Shown: in pieces, positions 8,889 to 16,626 of the stretch
Numbering within the stretch: the first letter of the stretch is position 1
Layout of the letters: every line of letters begins with the position of its first letter
Source of the DNA: Actinomycetota bacterium
GTDB taxonomy: Bacteria > Actinomycetota > Humimicrobiia > Humimicrobiales > Humimicrobiaceae
Length of the DNA: 16,990 nt
Assembly: GCA_023380915.1 (NCBI GenBank)
Contig: JAMCSM010000025.1
Location: forward strand, 1 to 16,990
Direction of reading: 5' to 3'
The notes under the pieces: model-generated
What the model was told of the DNA's origin: nothing
Databases searched by the model: none
What the model saw: only the letters and a program-made list of their open reading frames with translations
Translations under genes and position numbers: made by a program

Positions 8889-10186
8889 ACTATACAACGC
8901 AAATGGATGCTGCAAGGAAAAATATTATTACAAAAGAAATGGAGATAGTCGCATCAAAGGAAGGGAAGCAGTTAGAAGAAATAAAAACTCTGCTTGCTGA
9001 AGGTAAAGTAATCATACCTTCAAATAAAAATCATAAAAACCTTGATGCAGAGGGTATAGGGCAGGGACTAAGAACAAAGGTAAATGTAAATTTGGGAATT
9101 TCAAAGGACTGCTGCGATTTTGAAATGGAAATAAAGAAAGTTAAGAAAGCATTAGAGCTTAAAGCCGAAGCTATTATGGATTTAAGTTCATATGGAAAGA
9201 CTTATTTGTTCAGGCGGAAGCTCATAGATATTTCTTCTGCAATGATAGGGACTGTTCCAATATATGATGCTGTTGGTTTTTATGATAAAGAGCTTTCAAG
9301 CATCACGGTGGATGAATTTATTAATGTTGTCGAGCAGCATGCGATTGATGGCGTTGATTTTATGACGATACATGCCGGTATAAACAGAGCAACCATAGAA
9401 CGATTCAAGAAAAACGGAAGACTAACCAATATTGTCTCACGGGGAGGGTCGCTTTTATTTGCCTGGATGGAACTGACAGGAAATGAAAATCCGTTTTATG
9501 AATTTTATGACAGAATATTGGAAATCTTTGAAAAATATGATGTTACAATAAGCCTTGGAGATGCATGCAGGCCGGGGAGTATAAATGATTCGACTGATGC
9601 TTCACAGGTCGAAGAATTAATCGTATTGGGTGAATTGACAAAAAGGGCATGGGAAAGGAATATACAAGTTATGGTTGAAGGCCCGGGACATATGGCGATG
9701 AATGAAATTGCTGCTAATATGATACTTGAAAAGAAATTATGCCATGGAGCTCCATTTTATGTTTTGGGCCCTGTAGTGACGGATATTGCTCCGGGATATG
9801 ATCATATAACCAGTGCAATCGGTGGGGCTGTTGCAGCTGCAAATGGAGCTGATTTTCTTTGCTACGTTACACCGGCAGAACATTTGAGACTGCCGGATAT
9901 TGATGATTTGAAAGAAGGAATAATAGCTTCAAAAATAGCAGCTCATGCTGCTGATATAGCCAAGGATGTAAAAAATGCCAGAGAACAGGATTTTAAAATG
10001 AGCGAAGCAAGGAAGAACCTTAATTGGGAGGGTATGTTCAATTTTTCAATTGACCCTGAGAAACCAAGGGAATACCGTGAAAGCTCCAGGCCCGAATATG
10101 GGGATACCTGTACGATGTGTGGTAGAATGTGTGCGATGAGGAATATGAACAGGGTGCTTGGAGGTGAAGATATAAATTTACTATGA
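8885..10186 (+). CDS. thiC: Phosphomethylpyrimidine synthase ThiC (short form)
   Basis: A radical SAM enzyme that rearranges aminoimidazole ribotide into the hydroxymethylpyrimidine phosphate of thiamin. At 433 residues it is the short form lacking the N-terminal domain of the E. coli protein (over 600 residues). Conserved stretches include VNLGIS near residue 61, [49 protein letters not shown] and [18 protein letters not shown]. The C-terminal cluster motif is CTMCGRMC (C409, C412, C416), a CX2CX3C spacing; the E. coli enzyme has CX2CX4C. GAGGGGAGAG lies within the end of the fusion gene as its ribosome binding site. It is the last gene of the operon, and 154 AT-rich bases separate it from the convergent mnmA. 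Confidence 0.96.
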   Translation: MNYTTQMDAARKNIITKEMEIVASKEGKQLEEIKTLLAEGKVIIPSNKNHKNLDAEGIGQGLRTKVNVNLGISKDCCDFEMEIKKVKKALELKAEAIMDLSSYGKTYLFRRKLIDISSAMIGTVPIYDAVGFYDKELSSITVDEFINVVEQHAIDGVDFMTIHAGINRATIERFKKNGRLTNIVSRGGSLLFAWMELTGNENPFYEFYDRILEIFEKYDVTISLGDACRPGSINDSTDASQVEELIVLGELTKRAWERNIQVMVEGPGHMAMNEIAANMILEKKLCHGAPFYVLGPVVTDIAPGYDHITSAIGGAVAAANGADFLCYVTPAEHLRLPDIDDLKEGIIASKIAAHAADIAKDVKNAREQDFKMSEARKNLNWEGMFNFSIDPEKPREYRESSRPEYGDTCTMCGRMCAMRNMNRVLGGEDINLL

Positions 10187-10340
10187 TCATAAAAATATTA
10201 AATGTCCAGCAGGTCTGATAATTTAGTAGTAAATAGAAAATTTCTTTTTTCAATTTTATTTAAAAATATTTTGTGAGATCTATGAATTATTTACAAGCAG
10301 CTATTTCCATATTGAAATAAAATTATTTTTTTCTCTTTTA

Positions 10341-11549
10341 CTATTTCTTTAAGGTTGTATGTACCTGTTCTTTGACAGATTTTTCAATTACTCCTCCTCC
10401 GACAACAATATCTTCACTGTAAAAAACTATGGCCTGGCCTGGTGTTATTGCCTCCTGTGGTTCACTGAATTTTACTATACATTTATCATTTTTCATTACT
10501 GCAGAGCACTCTGCTTCCCTGTGATTATATCTTATTTTTGCTTTCAGGTTTTTAGATGGCAGTTTATCCAAAAATAAGTTCAAATCTCCCGCAATAAGGG
10601 TTTTAACCTGCAGATCTTTTTTTGTCCCTGCAACAACCTGGTTTTTTTCGGCATTTATTGCTGTCACATATAATGGTTCACTGTAACTTATTCCAAGACC
10701 CTTTCTCTGCCCGATTGTATAAAAAGCAAGACCATTATGCATTCCGATAACATTATTTTTCAAGTCAATAATTGGTCCCGGTTTAGGTACATCAAATTTC
10801 CAGTTATCTTTCAACCTCTCTGTTAAAAATTCCTTATAATTCTTACCGCTAATAAAACAAATATCCTGGCTTTCTTTCTTGCCGGCAACCTGCAAGTTTA
10901 ATTTTTTTGCAATTTCTTTTACTTCCTTTTTTGTATGAAGGCATAAAGGAAATATTATTCTGCTTAAATTCTCTTTTTTTATTGCATACAGGAAATAAGT
11001 CTGGTCTTTTTTTATATCTCCGGCTTTTTTGAGGAAATAATTTTTTTCTTTATTAACTATGCATGCATAATGTCCCGTAGCAAGAAAATCAAATCCCATA
11101 TTCAGTGCCTTTTCCAGCAAGGATCCAAATTTAATATATCTGTTGCAATCTATGCAGGGATTAGGTGTTTTCCCCGAAAGATAATTATTGATAAAATTTT
11201 GTATAACATTTTCTTCAAGGTCATTTGAAAAATCCATGACATAATGAGGAATACCGAGCTTTTTACTAACGTTTTTAGCATCATTGACTGCTTCGGGCCC
11301 GCAGCATTTTACTGCATCTCCTTCACTTGTTTTGATTCCAAGACACATTGTCAAACCAATAACCTCATATCCCTGCTCTTTAAGAAGGTATGCTGAAACT
11401 GAGGAGTCGACTCCTCCGCTCATTGCCACAAGTACTCTTTTTTGTTTTGAAACAGTATTGTTTAAACCCATCTTAAGTTTATAAAAATACTTTGTTGAAA
11501 AATGTTTAATTTGATTTATGGCAATTATCCCATTGTGTTCATATGGCAT
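10341..11549 (-). CDS. mnmA: tRNA-specific 2-thiouridylase MnmA
   Basis: MnmA adenylates and thiolates U34 of the Lys, Glu and Gln tRNAs. From the frame start at 11549, the protein has the PP-loop SGGVDSS (44-50), TPNPCIDCNRYIKFG (128-142) with C132 and C135, and ESQDICFI with C231, followed by GQRKGLG and a C-terminal beta-barrel domain. The catalytic pair of the family corresponds to C135 and C231; the extra C132 makes a CxxC. An N-terminal extension of 26 residues precedes the usual start. ATG at 11471 gives a 376-residue protein closer to the family, but AGGT lies 6 bases before the 11549 ATG, so I could not settle the start. It follows the three-TM gene by 35 bases on the same strand and converges with thiC. 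Confidence 0.95.
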   Translation of the reverse strand: MPYEHNGIIAINQIKHFSTKYFYKLKMGLNNTVSKQKRVLVAMSGGVDSSVSAYLLKEQGYEVIGLTMCLGIKTSEGDAVKCCGPEAVNDAKNVSKKLGIPHYVMDFSNDLEENVIQNFINNYLSGKTPNPCIDCNRYIKFGSLLEKALNMGFDFLATGHYACIVNKEKNYFLKKAGDIKKDQTYFLYAIKKENLSRIIFPLCLHTKKEVKEIAKKLNLQVAGKKESQDICFISGKNYKEFLTERLKDNWKFDVPKPGPIIDLKNNVIGMHNGLAFYTIGQRKGLGISYSEPLYVTAINAEKNQVVAGTKKDLQVKTLIAGDLNLFLDKLPSKNLKAKIRYNHREAECSAVMKNDKCIVKFSEPQEAITPGQAIVFYSEDIVVGGGVIEKSVKEQVHTTLKK

Positions 11550-11584
11550 AATTACCTGATTTATTATTTAGAATAATTTATTTG

Positions 11585-12673
11585 TCAATCTTTATTCAGC
11601 CAATAAATAAAACCACCATTTTGCCTGTATTTGTCAATTAATTCCAGCTGTTCCGTACCGGAAATATCTTCACTTGAAAGGATAATGACATATCTGTATT
11701 TGCCAGAATTTTTATTATTTATATCCTTAATTTCAGCCGATACTGTTCCAGGATCTTTTCCGCTGATATTAATGAATTTTAGATCTCTGGGGTAAAGATT
11801 ATAAGCTAACTCGGACATTATATAAACAGGCTCTCCCCTTAATAAAACAATAATATTTTCACCTTTTGGTATTTTCCCATCGGCCCAGTTAATAAAATTT
11901 TCAAAATCATAAAATCCACGATACGTTTTATCAAGTTTACCGCTTGATATATATTTTTTATAAGCATCGAAATAACTTTTGGAAGTAAAAAAACTTTGAG
12001 CTGTAAAGTAGAATGAAAAAAGGACAAGCACTGCCAGAAGAGAAAAAAGTATTGTTTTCAGGGGCTTATTATTCCCTGTATTCCTGAATAATGACCTGTA
12101 AATAAGAAATAAAATTATGGAAAGAAGCATAAAAATATAAGCAGGTATCAGCATCCTGTTTATATATTTTATATTAAAACTTTTCCTGAGATAATAATTG
12201 ATATATGAATCAAAGGCAATAATGGTCCTTCTTTTCAATTCAATTTTTTCTATATTTGTTCTTAATCCTTCAATTTCCGGAACATTGATATTAATGCCGG
12301 TAATAAGATTATTGCTGCCAGGAAAAGCCCACTCTTTATTTTCTCCTGCCGGCACAAAATATTTATGTTTTATCCCGTCTATAAATATTTTGAAATTCAA
12401 TTCATTTAATCCGGGAATTTCATCTTTTATATGTGTCCAGCTGATAGAAATGCTGCTTTCAGGAATCTCTCCCTGATTTATATTTTCGGCTTTGACGTCT
12501 ATTAAAAAAAAGTCGCCGATTTCAGGCATAAAAGCATTTAATGGTTTTAATCCAGTTTCATTTGCCGGAAAAATCAAGATAGTCCTGTTGAATACAGGGG
12601 TAAAGCAAAGCATAAAAAAAATTAAAAAAAATATGCATGTGGTTATAAAAATGTATTTTTTGATTTTTAACAA
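11585..12673 (-). CDS. Three-TM protein of unknown function, large outside domains
   Basis: I do not recognise a named family. The 362-residue protein has membrane segments at about 7-28, 172-194 and 206-228. The short loop 195-205 is basic (RSLFRNTGNNKPLK), placing it inside. This puts residues 29-171, probably beta-rich, and the C-terminal 229-362 outside. The C-terminal part contains ENIIVLLRGEPVYIMSELAY and a YNLYPRDL segment around 291-298, a tyrosine-LYPR pattern that I associate from memory with some membrane glycosyltransferase-linked proteins; this is only suggestive. The start is a TTG at 12673 with an in-frame stop just upstream and no strong ribosome binding site. The gene lies between an SDR-like gene and mnmA on the same strand, 52 and 35 bases apart. 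An envelope role is an inference from topology and from the divergent membrane-protein gene. Confidence 0.7.
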   Translation of the reverse strand: MLKIKKYIFITTCIFFLIFFMLCFTPVFNRTILIFPANETGLKPLNAFMPEIGDFFLIDVKAENINQGEIPESSISISWTHIKDEIPGLNELNFKIFIDGIKHKYFVPAGENKEWAFPGSNNLITGININVPEIEGLRTNIEKIELKRRTIIAFDSYINYYLRKSFNIKYINRMLIPAYIFMLLSIILFLIYRSLFRNTGNNKPLKTILFSLLAVLVLFSFYFTAQSFFTSKSYFDAYKKYISSGKLDKTYRGFYDFENFINWADGKIPKGENIIVLLRGEPVYIMSELAYNLYPRDLKFINISGKDPGTVSAEIKDINNKNSGKYRYVIILSSEDISGTEQLELIDKYRQNGGFIYWLNKD

Positions 12674-12725
12674 CTTTTTTTCAATTCCAGTTTATAGCTG
12701 TGTATCAGTATAATATTATGAAAGT

Positions 12726-13625
12726 TTAAATTTTAAGCTCACTTATAGTTTTAAGCTCATTTATCAATTTTTCAATTCCTTCTTCGAAATCCAGGGGCTT
12801 GAAACCAAAATCCAGGGTTGCCGCACTGTAATCATAAGCCTTGTCCACTTCCATTCTTTCTATCATTCCCGGTGTTAAGGATGTAGTCTTAAAAATACGG
12901 GAATATATGGCAACAATAAATTTACTTAGTTTTATCGGGAATCTGAAAATTTTAAAATTTTTATCCATTTTTTTCCTCATTATCTGCAGCATTTCATTAT
13001 ATCTCAATGGTAATTTTCCCGTTATTTCATAAATTTTTTTAAATGTTTTTTCATTATCGATTACTTCTACGATTGCATTTGCTACATCATCAAGATAAAC
13101 TGGCTGGATCAGATTATTTCCCCTTCCGAAAACTACAAAAAAACCTTTTTCCTTTATAAAATTTATCATTTTTGAATAGTTCCTGTCATTTATTGATCCG
13201 TAAATCATGGAAGATCTTAAAATAGTATAATCAAGATTTGAATTCCTGATCAGATTCTCCGATTCTATTTTTAAATCTTTGATCTGATTTTTTAAGGGAA
13301 CCATAACTGTAGTGGAACTTAAAAAAACAACCCTTTTTATTCCGGTTTTTTTAAGGGTTTCCAGCAGATTTTTTACAAAATATGAATTTTTCAAATCTAC
13401 CAGATAAATCAATGCATCAATACTCTTTAAATTATTTAAAATAGAGTCCATGCTCTGCAGGTTGCCGGTATTCAAAATGATTTTACCTTCTTTGCAGCCG
13501 GCAAATTTTTTAATTTCAGATACATCACTGGTGGTCCTGACAAGGCATCTTACGTTATAATCTTTTTCTGATAACTTTTTTATAACAGGCAGACCCACGA
13601 AACTTGTGGAACCTATAACCAGCAC
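12726..13625 (-). CDS. Atypical SDR / NAD-dependent epimerase-like protein (duplicated 5' end)
   Basis: A Rossmann-fold protein of the extended or atypical short-chain dehydrogenase type. The nucleotide-binding start is LVIGSTSFVG (residues 2-11), where the usual middle glycine (GATGFVG) is Ser. Later come RVVFLSSTTV, a KDLKIESENLI stretch and SNLDYTILRSSMIYG, the usual atypical-SDR pattern; the classical YxxxK pair is not clear. VYLDDVANAI and YEITGKLPLRYNEML follow, as in NDUFA9-like or complex-I-associated SDRs. The protein is 299 residues from the GTG at 13625. Its 5' end is a 51-bp in-frame tandem copy of the sequence upstream, and an in-frame TAA at 13640-13638 cuts the older ATG start off, so this GTG is a predicted internal or reinitiation start with a poor ribosome binding site. 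It may be expressed poorly or be newly disrupted. Confidence 0.75.
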   Translation of the reverse strand: MLVIGSTSFVGLPVIKKLSEKDYNVRCLVRTTSDVSEIKKFAGCKEGKIILNTGNLQSMDSILNNLKSIDALIYLVDLKNSYFVKNLLETLKKTGIKRVVFLSSTTVMVPLKNQIKDLKIESENLIRNSNLDYTILRSSMIYGSINDRNYSKMINFIKEKGFFVVFGRGNNLIQPVYLDDVANAIVEVIDNEKTFKKIYEITGKLPLRYNEMLQIMRKKMDKNFKIFRFPIKLSKFIVAIYSRIFKTTSLTPGMIERMEVDKAYDYSAATLDFGFKPLDFEEGIEKLINELKTISELKI

Positions 13626-13691
13626 TGTTATATTTTCTTACAGACCCACGAAACTTGTGGAACCTATAACCAGCACTGTCATATTCTCTTT
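13590..13691. repeat. 51-bp direct tandem duplication
   Basis: Positions 13590-13640 and 13641-13691 are adjacent copies of one 51-bp unit. The first 39 bases are identical, and three differences lie in the last 12 (13629/13680, 13635/13686, 13640/13691), giving 48 of 51 matches. The unit is 17 codons and stays in frame with the SDR-like gene. The differences turn ATG into ATA, GAG into GAA and AAA into TAA in the copy nearer the gene body. Confidence 0.97.
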
Positions 13692-13706
13692 GTTTTTGTC
13701 ATTCAT
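13638..13706 (-). pseudogene. Interrupted N-terminus / 22-codon mini-ORF of the SDR-like gene
   Basis: From ATG at 13706 the minus strand encodes 22 codons, MNDKNKENMTVLVIG and then STSFVGL, ending at TAA (13640-13638). The last part is the same Rossmann motif that the downstream gene begins with. The most likely history is that this was the original start of the SDR-like gene, before a 51-bp in-frame tandem duplication whose second copy carries the stop. It might act as a leader for reinitiation at the GTG 12 codons downstream of its stop region, or simply be debris. No strong ribosome binding site precedes it. Confidence 0.6.
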
Positions 13707-13786
13707 CAAATTTTAAATATTGCTATTAATCTAATATAATACAAATCTATTATACAATTTTTTAAAAAACAAATATTGTTTAAAAA

Positions 13787-15385
13787 GTGCAGATTCTATT
13801 ATATTTAAAATTAATTCTTTCAATAATTTCATTTGTTGCAATAGGCTATCTGCCGGTTCATTTTATTCTTTTAAAAGATAGCAACCCTGAAATTAAATTT
13901 GGCAGTATTGCGGGAAATTTATTTGTAATTTTTTTAAGTTTTTATCTTGGAATTTTTATTTCCTCTTTTTATCTTATGATACTGTCACTTATGGGTTTAA
14001 AGTTTAATCAAGCCTATATTTTTATTTTCAGCGGTATTTTTTTTATTTTTTCCCTGTATTTTTTTATTACGGGCGGATTAAAGCTTAAAAAATCAGGCAA
14101 AATCAAAAAACCGGAAACAAATCCCTCAGTTTCCACATTGAAAGGTGAAGAATTATTTGACAGCACCATTATGATTAAAAAGGAAAGCAGGCTTACGGTT
14201 GAACTTAAAAGAATTTCCGGTAATACAGCTTTAACCAACATAGTTTTTATTTTTTTTCTTTTTCTTATAATTTTTAATTTTACAATAGTATTGTTTTTTG
14301 CCCTTCTTTTTCCCATAAGATTCTGGGATGCAATAGCTTGCTGGAGCTTAAAAGGAAGAGCATTTTTCATTGATGGGAGCATCATACCTTTTTATACAAA
14401 TCATAATTATCAATTTTCCCAGATTTCCTACCCGCTTCTTCAGCCGCTTTCCCAGACATGGATTTATTTATGGATGGGTAAAATTGATGAAAACCTGGTT
14501 AAAATCATATTTCCTCTTTTTTATATCTCATTGCTTGTTTTCTTTTATTATTTGTTCAGTAAAAAATACAATAAGTTAATTTCGATAATTCTCATTTTTA
14601 TTCTTTCATCAATGCCAATAATTATGGACCATGGGGCAATTGAATATACCGATCTTCTTTTTTCTATAATTCTGGTATTGTCTGTTTATTTTTTTTATTT
14701 TGCACTCAAGTCAAATGAAAAAAAACTTAATTACCTTATGCTGGCAGCCGCCTTCTTTACAATACTTGCTTATATAAGAAGCGAAGGCCTTGTATTTCTT
14801 ATCTTGTTTCTTGCTATAAACATCGTTGTTAACCTGGTATTGCTGATTAAAAAATTAAATAATTCTAATATTCCGGGAAAGAAGCTTTTTGTAAATAAAA
14901 ATTTATCAATAGAAAAAATAGTTAATATCTTTATCCCTTTGGCCGTATTATTGCTGATGCTCGTGCCATGGATAATTTTGAGGGCAAAAGTTAGCATACC
15001 GCTATTCAGTAATGAATGGGTCCCGGTGCTTGACACAGGTATTTCTGCCAAAAAAACATTTGATTTTGCAAATGCAGGAATTTCGTTATCCTCAGAATTA
15101 TTATTTTCAGCCTTTGATTCCACGATAGCTTTCTTTGGATCATCTTTTGGAATTATCTGGATTGTGCTGGCTGTTATTTTTATCCTGAACTTAAGAAGAT
15201 TAATATTTGAATTTAAGTGGATTTTTCTTATTTTTATTGTTTTTGGATTTCTGTCTTTATACTTTTCTCTAGGGCTCATAAAGGAATTCTCGTGGTCTGT
15301 AGAAAGATATATCTTACATTTGCTGCCATTGACTTATTTATGGGTATTTTATAATCTACCACTTAATACAGAAGGGAGTGTTTAG
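13787..15385 (+). CDS. Polytopic membrane protein, probable GT-C glycosyltransferase
   Basis: A 532-residue, very hydrophobic protein with roughly 11-13 membrane segments. A cytoplasm-like charged loop lies around residues 97-147. After the fourth hydrophobic segment comes LFPIRFWDAIACWSLKGRAFF (about 173-193), with the aromatic-Asp pattern expected of the first outside loop in GT-C enzymes. SYPLLQPLSQTWIYLW (214-229), EYTDL (286-290), RSEG (331-334) and ERYILHLLPL (506-515) are also GT39/ArnT-like features. Such enzymes move a sugar from a polyprenyl-phosphate donor to a substrate outside the membrane; donor and acceptor cannot be read from sequence. The start is GTG at 13787. The stop codon shares one base with the next gene's GTG (TAGTG), so the two are translationally coupled. 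A plain membrane protein of another family is possible. Confidence 0.75.
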   Translation: MQILLYLKLILSIISFVAIGYLPVHFILLKDSNPEIKFGSIAGNLFVIFLSFYLGIFISSFYLMILSLMGLKFNQAYIFIFSGIFFIFSLYFFITGGLKLKKSGKIKKPETNPSVSTLKGEELFDSTIMIKKESRLTVELKRISGNTALTNIVFIFFLFLIIFNFTIVLFFALLFPIRFWDAIACWSLKGRAFFIDGSIIPFYTNHNYQFSQISYPLLQPLSQTWIYLWMGKIDENLVKIIFPLFYISLLVFFYYLFSKKYNKLISIILIFILSSMPIIMDHGAIEYTDLLFSIILVLSVYFFYFALKSNEKKLNYLMLAAAFFTILAYIRSEGLVFLILFLAINIVVNLVLLIKKLNNSNIPGKKLFVNKNLSIEKIVNIFIPLAVLLLMLVPWIILRAKVSIPLFSNEWVPVLDTGISAKKTFDFANAGISLSSELLFSAFDSTIAFFGSSFGIIWIVLAVIFILNLRRLIFEFKWIFLIFIVFGFLSLYFSLGLIKEFSWSVERYILHLLPLTYLWVFYNLPLNTEGSV

Positions 15386-16449
15386 TGCCGATTTTGGTTA
15401 TTGTAATCGCCGGTGTTATTCTTGCAGCGGCAATTTTCATTTATATTTATGCTTTCAGATTTGAGCCGGTCAATTTTAAACTGTCTGAGGTTGATATTTG
15501 TATAAGGTCTGATGAAAAAATAAATAATACCTCAGAAGAAAACGGCTCCCGTAAGTTAGCCCTTACGATTTTACATCTTTCGGATTTTCACTTGCGAAAA
15601 AATATAAAGGGGAGAAAATTGTTTAAGTTTATTCAAACCCTGAACAACCTTAAGACGGATTTTATTTTTTTTACAGGTGATATGGTAGAAAAAAATGAAA
15701 ATATCAAATATCTTTCGGATATGCTGTCAGGCCTTCAGTCTGTTTATGGAAAATATGCTGTCCTTGGTGTTCATGATTATTTCAATAAAACACCTGCTGA
15801 ATTTTTAAGGAATATGATAAAAAAGAAAAAAGAATATAAAAGGCAGAATGATGTCGAGTGGCTTGTTTCCGAACTTAAATCCATCGGTATAAAAGTCCTC
15901 AGGAATGAAAATGCTGCAGTTTATCCTGACGGAAGAGATTTTCTTCGTAAAGTAGAAATTGTCGGTCTTGAAGACCCGATTATCAGAAAAACAGATATAA
16001 ATAAAGCTTTCAGGGGATTGGAAGAAAAAAATAATTTTGAAAAAAATAAAGAGGTTGAATCAGCCGCAGATGATTTTTTGAAAAAAAGAAACAAAAACCA
16101 GTATAATGAAGTTTTTGTCCCCGATGAAAGAAATATTCATATTTTAAATAAATCCGGCATAATTCGCATTTGTCTGACTCATACGCCAGATTATGATCTG
16201 CTGGTAGATTTATCCAAAAAAAATGCAGATCTTGTTATGTGCGGGCATACACATGGGGGACAGGTAAGGCTTCCCGGTATTGGTGCATTAATTTCGGGAT
16301 GCAACATTAAAACCAGACATACATCAGGTTTGTTTTATTTTAAGAAATTTGTACTTTTCATAACAAAGGGGCTTGGAGAAGGACGGTACTCACCTTTCAG
16401 GTTTTATTGCCAGCCCGAGGCAAACCTTATAAGGATTTTCCTATGTTGA
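15385..16449 (+). CDS. Membrane-anchored metallophosphoesterase
   Basis: A calcineurin-like phosphoesterase with an N-terminal membrane anchor (residues about 2-24) and a catalytic domain. Metal-site motifs occur in order: HLSDFHL with D67/H69, FTGDM with D99, VLGVHDYF with H130/D131, LTHTPD with H266, and GHTHGGQVRLP with H288/H290. The usual GNHD reads GVHD, so the metal-bridging Asn is Val129; I recall related actinobacterial proteins with GSND or GSHD here. The C-terminal GALISGCN...GLGEGRYSPFRFYCQPEANLI also recalls that subgroup. A charged stretch around 202-250 interrupts the core. The start is GTG, overlapping the previous stop by one base, with AAGGGAGTG as ribosome binding site. Related proteins act on envelope lipids or UDP-sugar lipids, but the substrate here is unknown. 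Confidence 0.88.
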   Translation: MPILVIVIAGVILAAAIFIYIYAFRFEPVNFKLSEVDICIRSDEKINNTSEENGSRKLALTILHLSDFHLRKNIKGRKLFKFIQTLNNLKTDFIFFTGDMVEKNENIKYLSDMLSGLQSVYGKYAVLGVHDYFNKTPAEFLRNMIKKKKEYKRQNDVEWLVSELKSIGIKVLRNENAAVYPDGRDFLRKVEIVGLEDPIIRKTDINKAFRGLEEKNNFEKNKEVESAADDFLKKRNKNQYNEVFVPDERNIHILNKSGIIRICLTHTPDYDLLVDLSKKNADLVMCGHTHGGQVRLPGIGALISGCNIKTRHTSGLFYFKKFVLFITKGLGEGRYSPFRFYCQPEANLIRIFLC

Positions 16450-16558
16450 CGATTTTGCAATTTCTATTTTTTTTTATTTTTTATTTTTAAAATAAGAGTC
16501 AATTTTATATATAATTGTTCAAATCAGGAAAGCTTGGTTATAATAATTGATAATTTAT

Positions 16559-16594
16559 TTTTCAATGATTTATTAATTTTCAATAATTTATTAA
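16559..16594. repeat. Tandem 18-bp repeat upstream of the lipoprotein gene
   Basis: TTTTCAATGATTTATTAA (16559-16576) is followed directly by TTTTCAATAATTTATTAA (16577-16594), with one difference. The repeat is AT-rich and lies about 33 bases before the lipoprotein start. It could be a regulatory or UP-type element, or simple low-complexity slippage; no clear -35/-10 pair was found with it. Confidence 0.75.
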
Positions 16595-16626
16595 TAATGA
16601 CTTTAGGTTTTTTGGAAAGGTTAAAA

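Noticed and set aside
5079..10186. The thiamin operon as recently acquired foreign DNA
   Set aside because: It is a self-contained operon, but I see no flanking mobile element and no clear base-composition break by eye; codon-usage statistics would be needed.
10302..10332. Possible terminator after thiC: TATTTC/GAAATA stem followed by a T-rich stretch
   Set aside because: The stem is only 6 bp and AT-rich with a 6-base loop, and an A-rich gap separates it from the T tract; too weak to call.
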